From Prochlorococcus sp. AG-402-K16 (lineage in GTDB: Bacteria; Cyanobacteriota; Cyanobacteriia; PCC-6307; Cyanobiaceae): a stretch of DNA of 42,547 nt. Below are positions 41,539-42,547 of the stretch, in pieces (position 1 is the first letter of the stretch; each line of letters opens with the position of its first letter). Under the pieces are notes generated by a model, which did no database searches, had not been told where the DNA came from, and saw only the letters and a program-made list of their open reading frames with translations. The DNA lies in contig QCIH01000013.1 of NCBI GenBank assembly GCA_003216795.1, positions 1-42,547 of the forward strand, read 5' to 3'. A program made the translations under genes and the position numbers.

Positions 41539-41754
41539 TTATCTTTTTAAACCACCTCTTTTTATCCATAGGAACCATGTAACCCAAACAGGAGGGAGGA
41601 ATCTAATTAAAAAAGAAATTTTATATATATAAAATGGGGCATTTTCACTTTGAAATAAATTTACAAAAAAGGAAGATATAGTTACCCAGAGTGAAATTAT
41701 TAATATATTTGCTCCCAACAAAGCTAACTTATTTTGTTTGAATATTTTTGGCAT
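41539..41754 (-). CDS. Two-helix membrane protein, 71 aa
   Basis: Hydrophobic helices at residues 11-33 (ALLGANILIISLWVTISSFF) and 46-64, ending WIKRGGLKR. Function unknown. Last gene of a minus-strand set. Confidence 0.65.
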   Translation of the reverse strand: MPKIFKQNKLALLGANILIISLWVTISSFFVNLFQSENAPFYIYKISFLIRFLPPVWVTWFLWIKRGGLKR

Positions 41755-41812
41755 AAGGTAAATTTCTTATCTTCTTAATTTTAAATAATCTCCGCATATA
41801 AATTATAAATCT

Positions 41813-42064
41813 TCAAAAAAACTTTAAATTTAAAATCCATATCCAAATAAAAAAAATGCTAAATTTCAATCCCTCTCCAAATAATATTCCAAAAGCAATA
41901 GGGGGAGAAAATATTAAAAAAAGAATAGAGAATAAACTAAATAAAGCAAATGATCCTCTTAAAAAAAAATTCTTTCTTTTTGTTCTTCTTAGATTTTTTA
42001 AGGTATTCCACTCCCATTCAATAAACCTGTAGAACTTTTCTGATAATAAAAATAAATACTTCAT
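41813..42064 (-). CDS. Membrane protein, 83 aa
   Basis: A charged N-terminal third with basic KNLRRTKRKN precedes two hydrophobic stretches (FALFSLFSILFLIF and FSIFFIWIWILN). Same strand as its neighbours. Unknown. Confidence 0.62.
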   Translation of the reverse strand: MKYLFLLSEKFYRFIEWEWNTLKNLRRTKRKNFFLRGSFALFSLFSILFLIFSPPIAFGILFGEGLKFSIFFIWIWILNLKFF

Positions 42065-42117
42065 TAATATTATTAATTTCTATCGGGTTTTCCTATTTAT
42101 AAAATTAATTTCTCCTG

Positions 42118-42405
42118 TTAGCAATAAACTCTTATTCCATTCTCATTTAGGTAATATATCGTCCCTTTTTCATTAGTGAAGAAAGTTAACCCTTTATATT
42201 GAGATCTGCCAAATTTTTGGAGTCTAGTTTTATGTAAATCCCAATCTAAAGTATTAATATCTGGATTTAATTTTTCTGTCTTAATTTCTGAATTATATTG
42301 AGGAAATTGAAATAATATTTTTTTAAAAGAAGATTTTGATCGGTAAAAAATAAATACCAATATTAAAATCATTAAAATTAAAAAACCACAAATTATTTGA
42401 AACAC
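42118..42405 (-). CDS. Membrane-anchored hypothetical protein, 95 aa
   Basis: An N-terminal helix (MFQIICGFLILMILILVFIF) anchors a soluble domain ending GTIYYLNENGIRVYC with a terminal Cys. Function unknown. Confidence 0.68.
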   Translation of the reverse strand: MFQIICGFLILMILILVFIFYRSKSSFKKILFQFPQYNSEIKTEKLNPDINTLDWDLHKTRLQKFGRSQYKGLTFFTNEKGTIYYLNENGIRVYC

Positions 42406-42547
42406 TAAATCACCAATTAATTATTTTTAATCCCAATTTAAATTAGATTACTAAGAATCGAAATGTATTTTTAAACATAAACAATATTTATTTGCAAATA
42501 ATTAATGATCCAACTATCCAAAATATTTGAATATTTAACGCATAGAT

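Noticed and set aside
1..42547. CRISPR array, insertion sequence, rRNA or complete tRNA
   Set aside because: I saw no regularly spaced repeats, transposase motifs or intact tRNA/rRNA; the tRNA-like strings near 17.4 kb lack a full cloverleaf.

Overview
The window looks like chromosomal DNA from a high-light-adapted Prochlorococcus. This is inferred from very high A+T, dense packing of very short genes, five high-light-inducible (hli) genes, families typical of marine picocyanobacteria (DUF1651, DUF2839, DUF3303, DUF3721, DUF3764), NtcA-type boxes and a complete nitrate-assimilation cluster. Only some strains carry that cluster; the strain cannot be named from the sequence.

Layout. 1-3174 (minus): the first 1058 codons of a large adhesin-like protein with C-type-lectin domains, cadherin-like repeats and an Ig-like domain; its C-terminus lies outside the window. 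3.2-7.6 kb: sparse small genes, two DUF3303 proteins and an hli gene. 7.7-9.5 kb (minus): rRNA pseudouridine synthase RluF, a DUF1651 protein and an SRAP (YedK/HMCES) protein. 9.7-20.9 kb: a dense run of tiny genes, many below 60 codons and several with start/stop overlaps, with a structured-RNA candidate (11.19-11.36 kb), a candidate glutamine riboswitch (14.83-14.89 kb) and a cluster of small photosystem-like membrane proteins (16.9-19.1 kb). 21.1-25.9 kb: a sodium-dependent NSS transporter, protein AMPylase SelO, a secreted cupin and small genes.

26.0-37.4 kb: nitrate assimilation and molybdenum-cofactor synthesis: nirA, a HEAT-like helical protein, moaB, moaD-moaE, moaC-moeA, narM, nrtP-narB and mobA-moaA. 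NrtP imports nitrate. NarB, with molybdopterin cofactor made by MoaA/C/D/E/B, MoeA and MobA, reduces it to nitrite, and NirA makes ammonium. An NtcA box lies between the divergent nrtP-narB and mobA-moaA units.

37.5-42.5 kb: a perfect NtcA-type palindrome followed by a candidate glutamine riboswitch and a membrane-anchored protein with an internal repeat, a small-gene pair paralogous to genes at 15.6 and 20.4 kb, a glutamine amidotransferase, a four-gene hli cluster and small membrane proteins.

The best leads are a 98-residue protein joining a PsbY-like helix to a PsbF (cytochrome b559 beta)-like helix whose heme-ligand histidine is replaced by asparagine, the two glutamine-riboswitch candidates in front of uncharacterised small proteins, and the repeat-built lectin adhesin. 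All family assignments were made by eye, without database searches.
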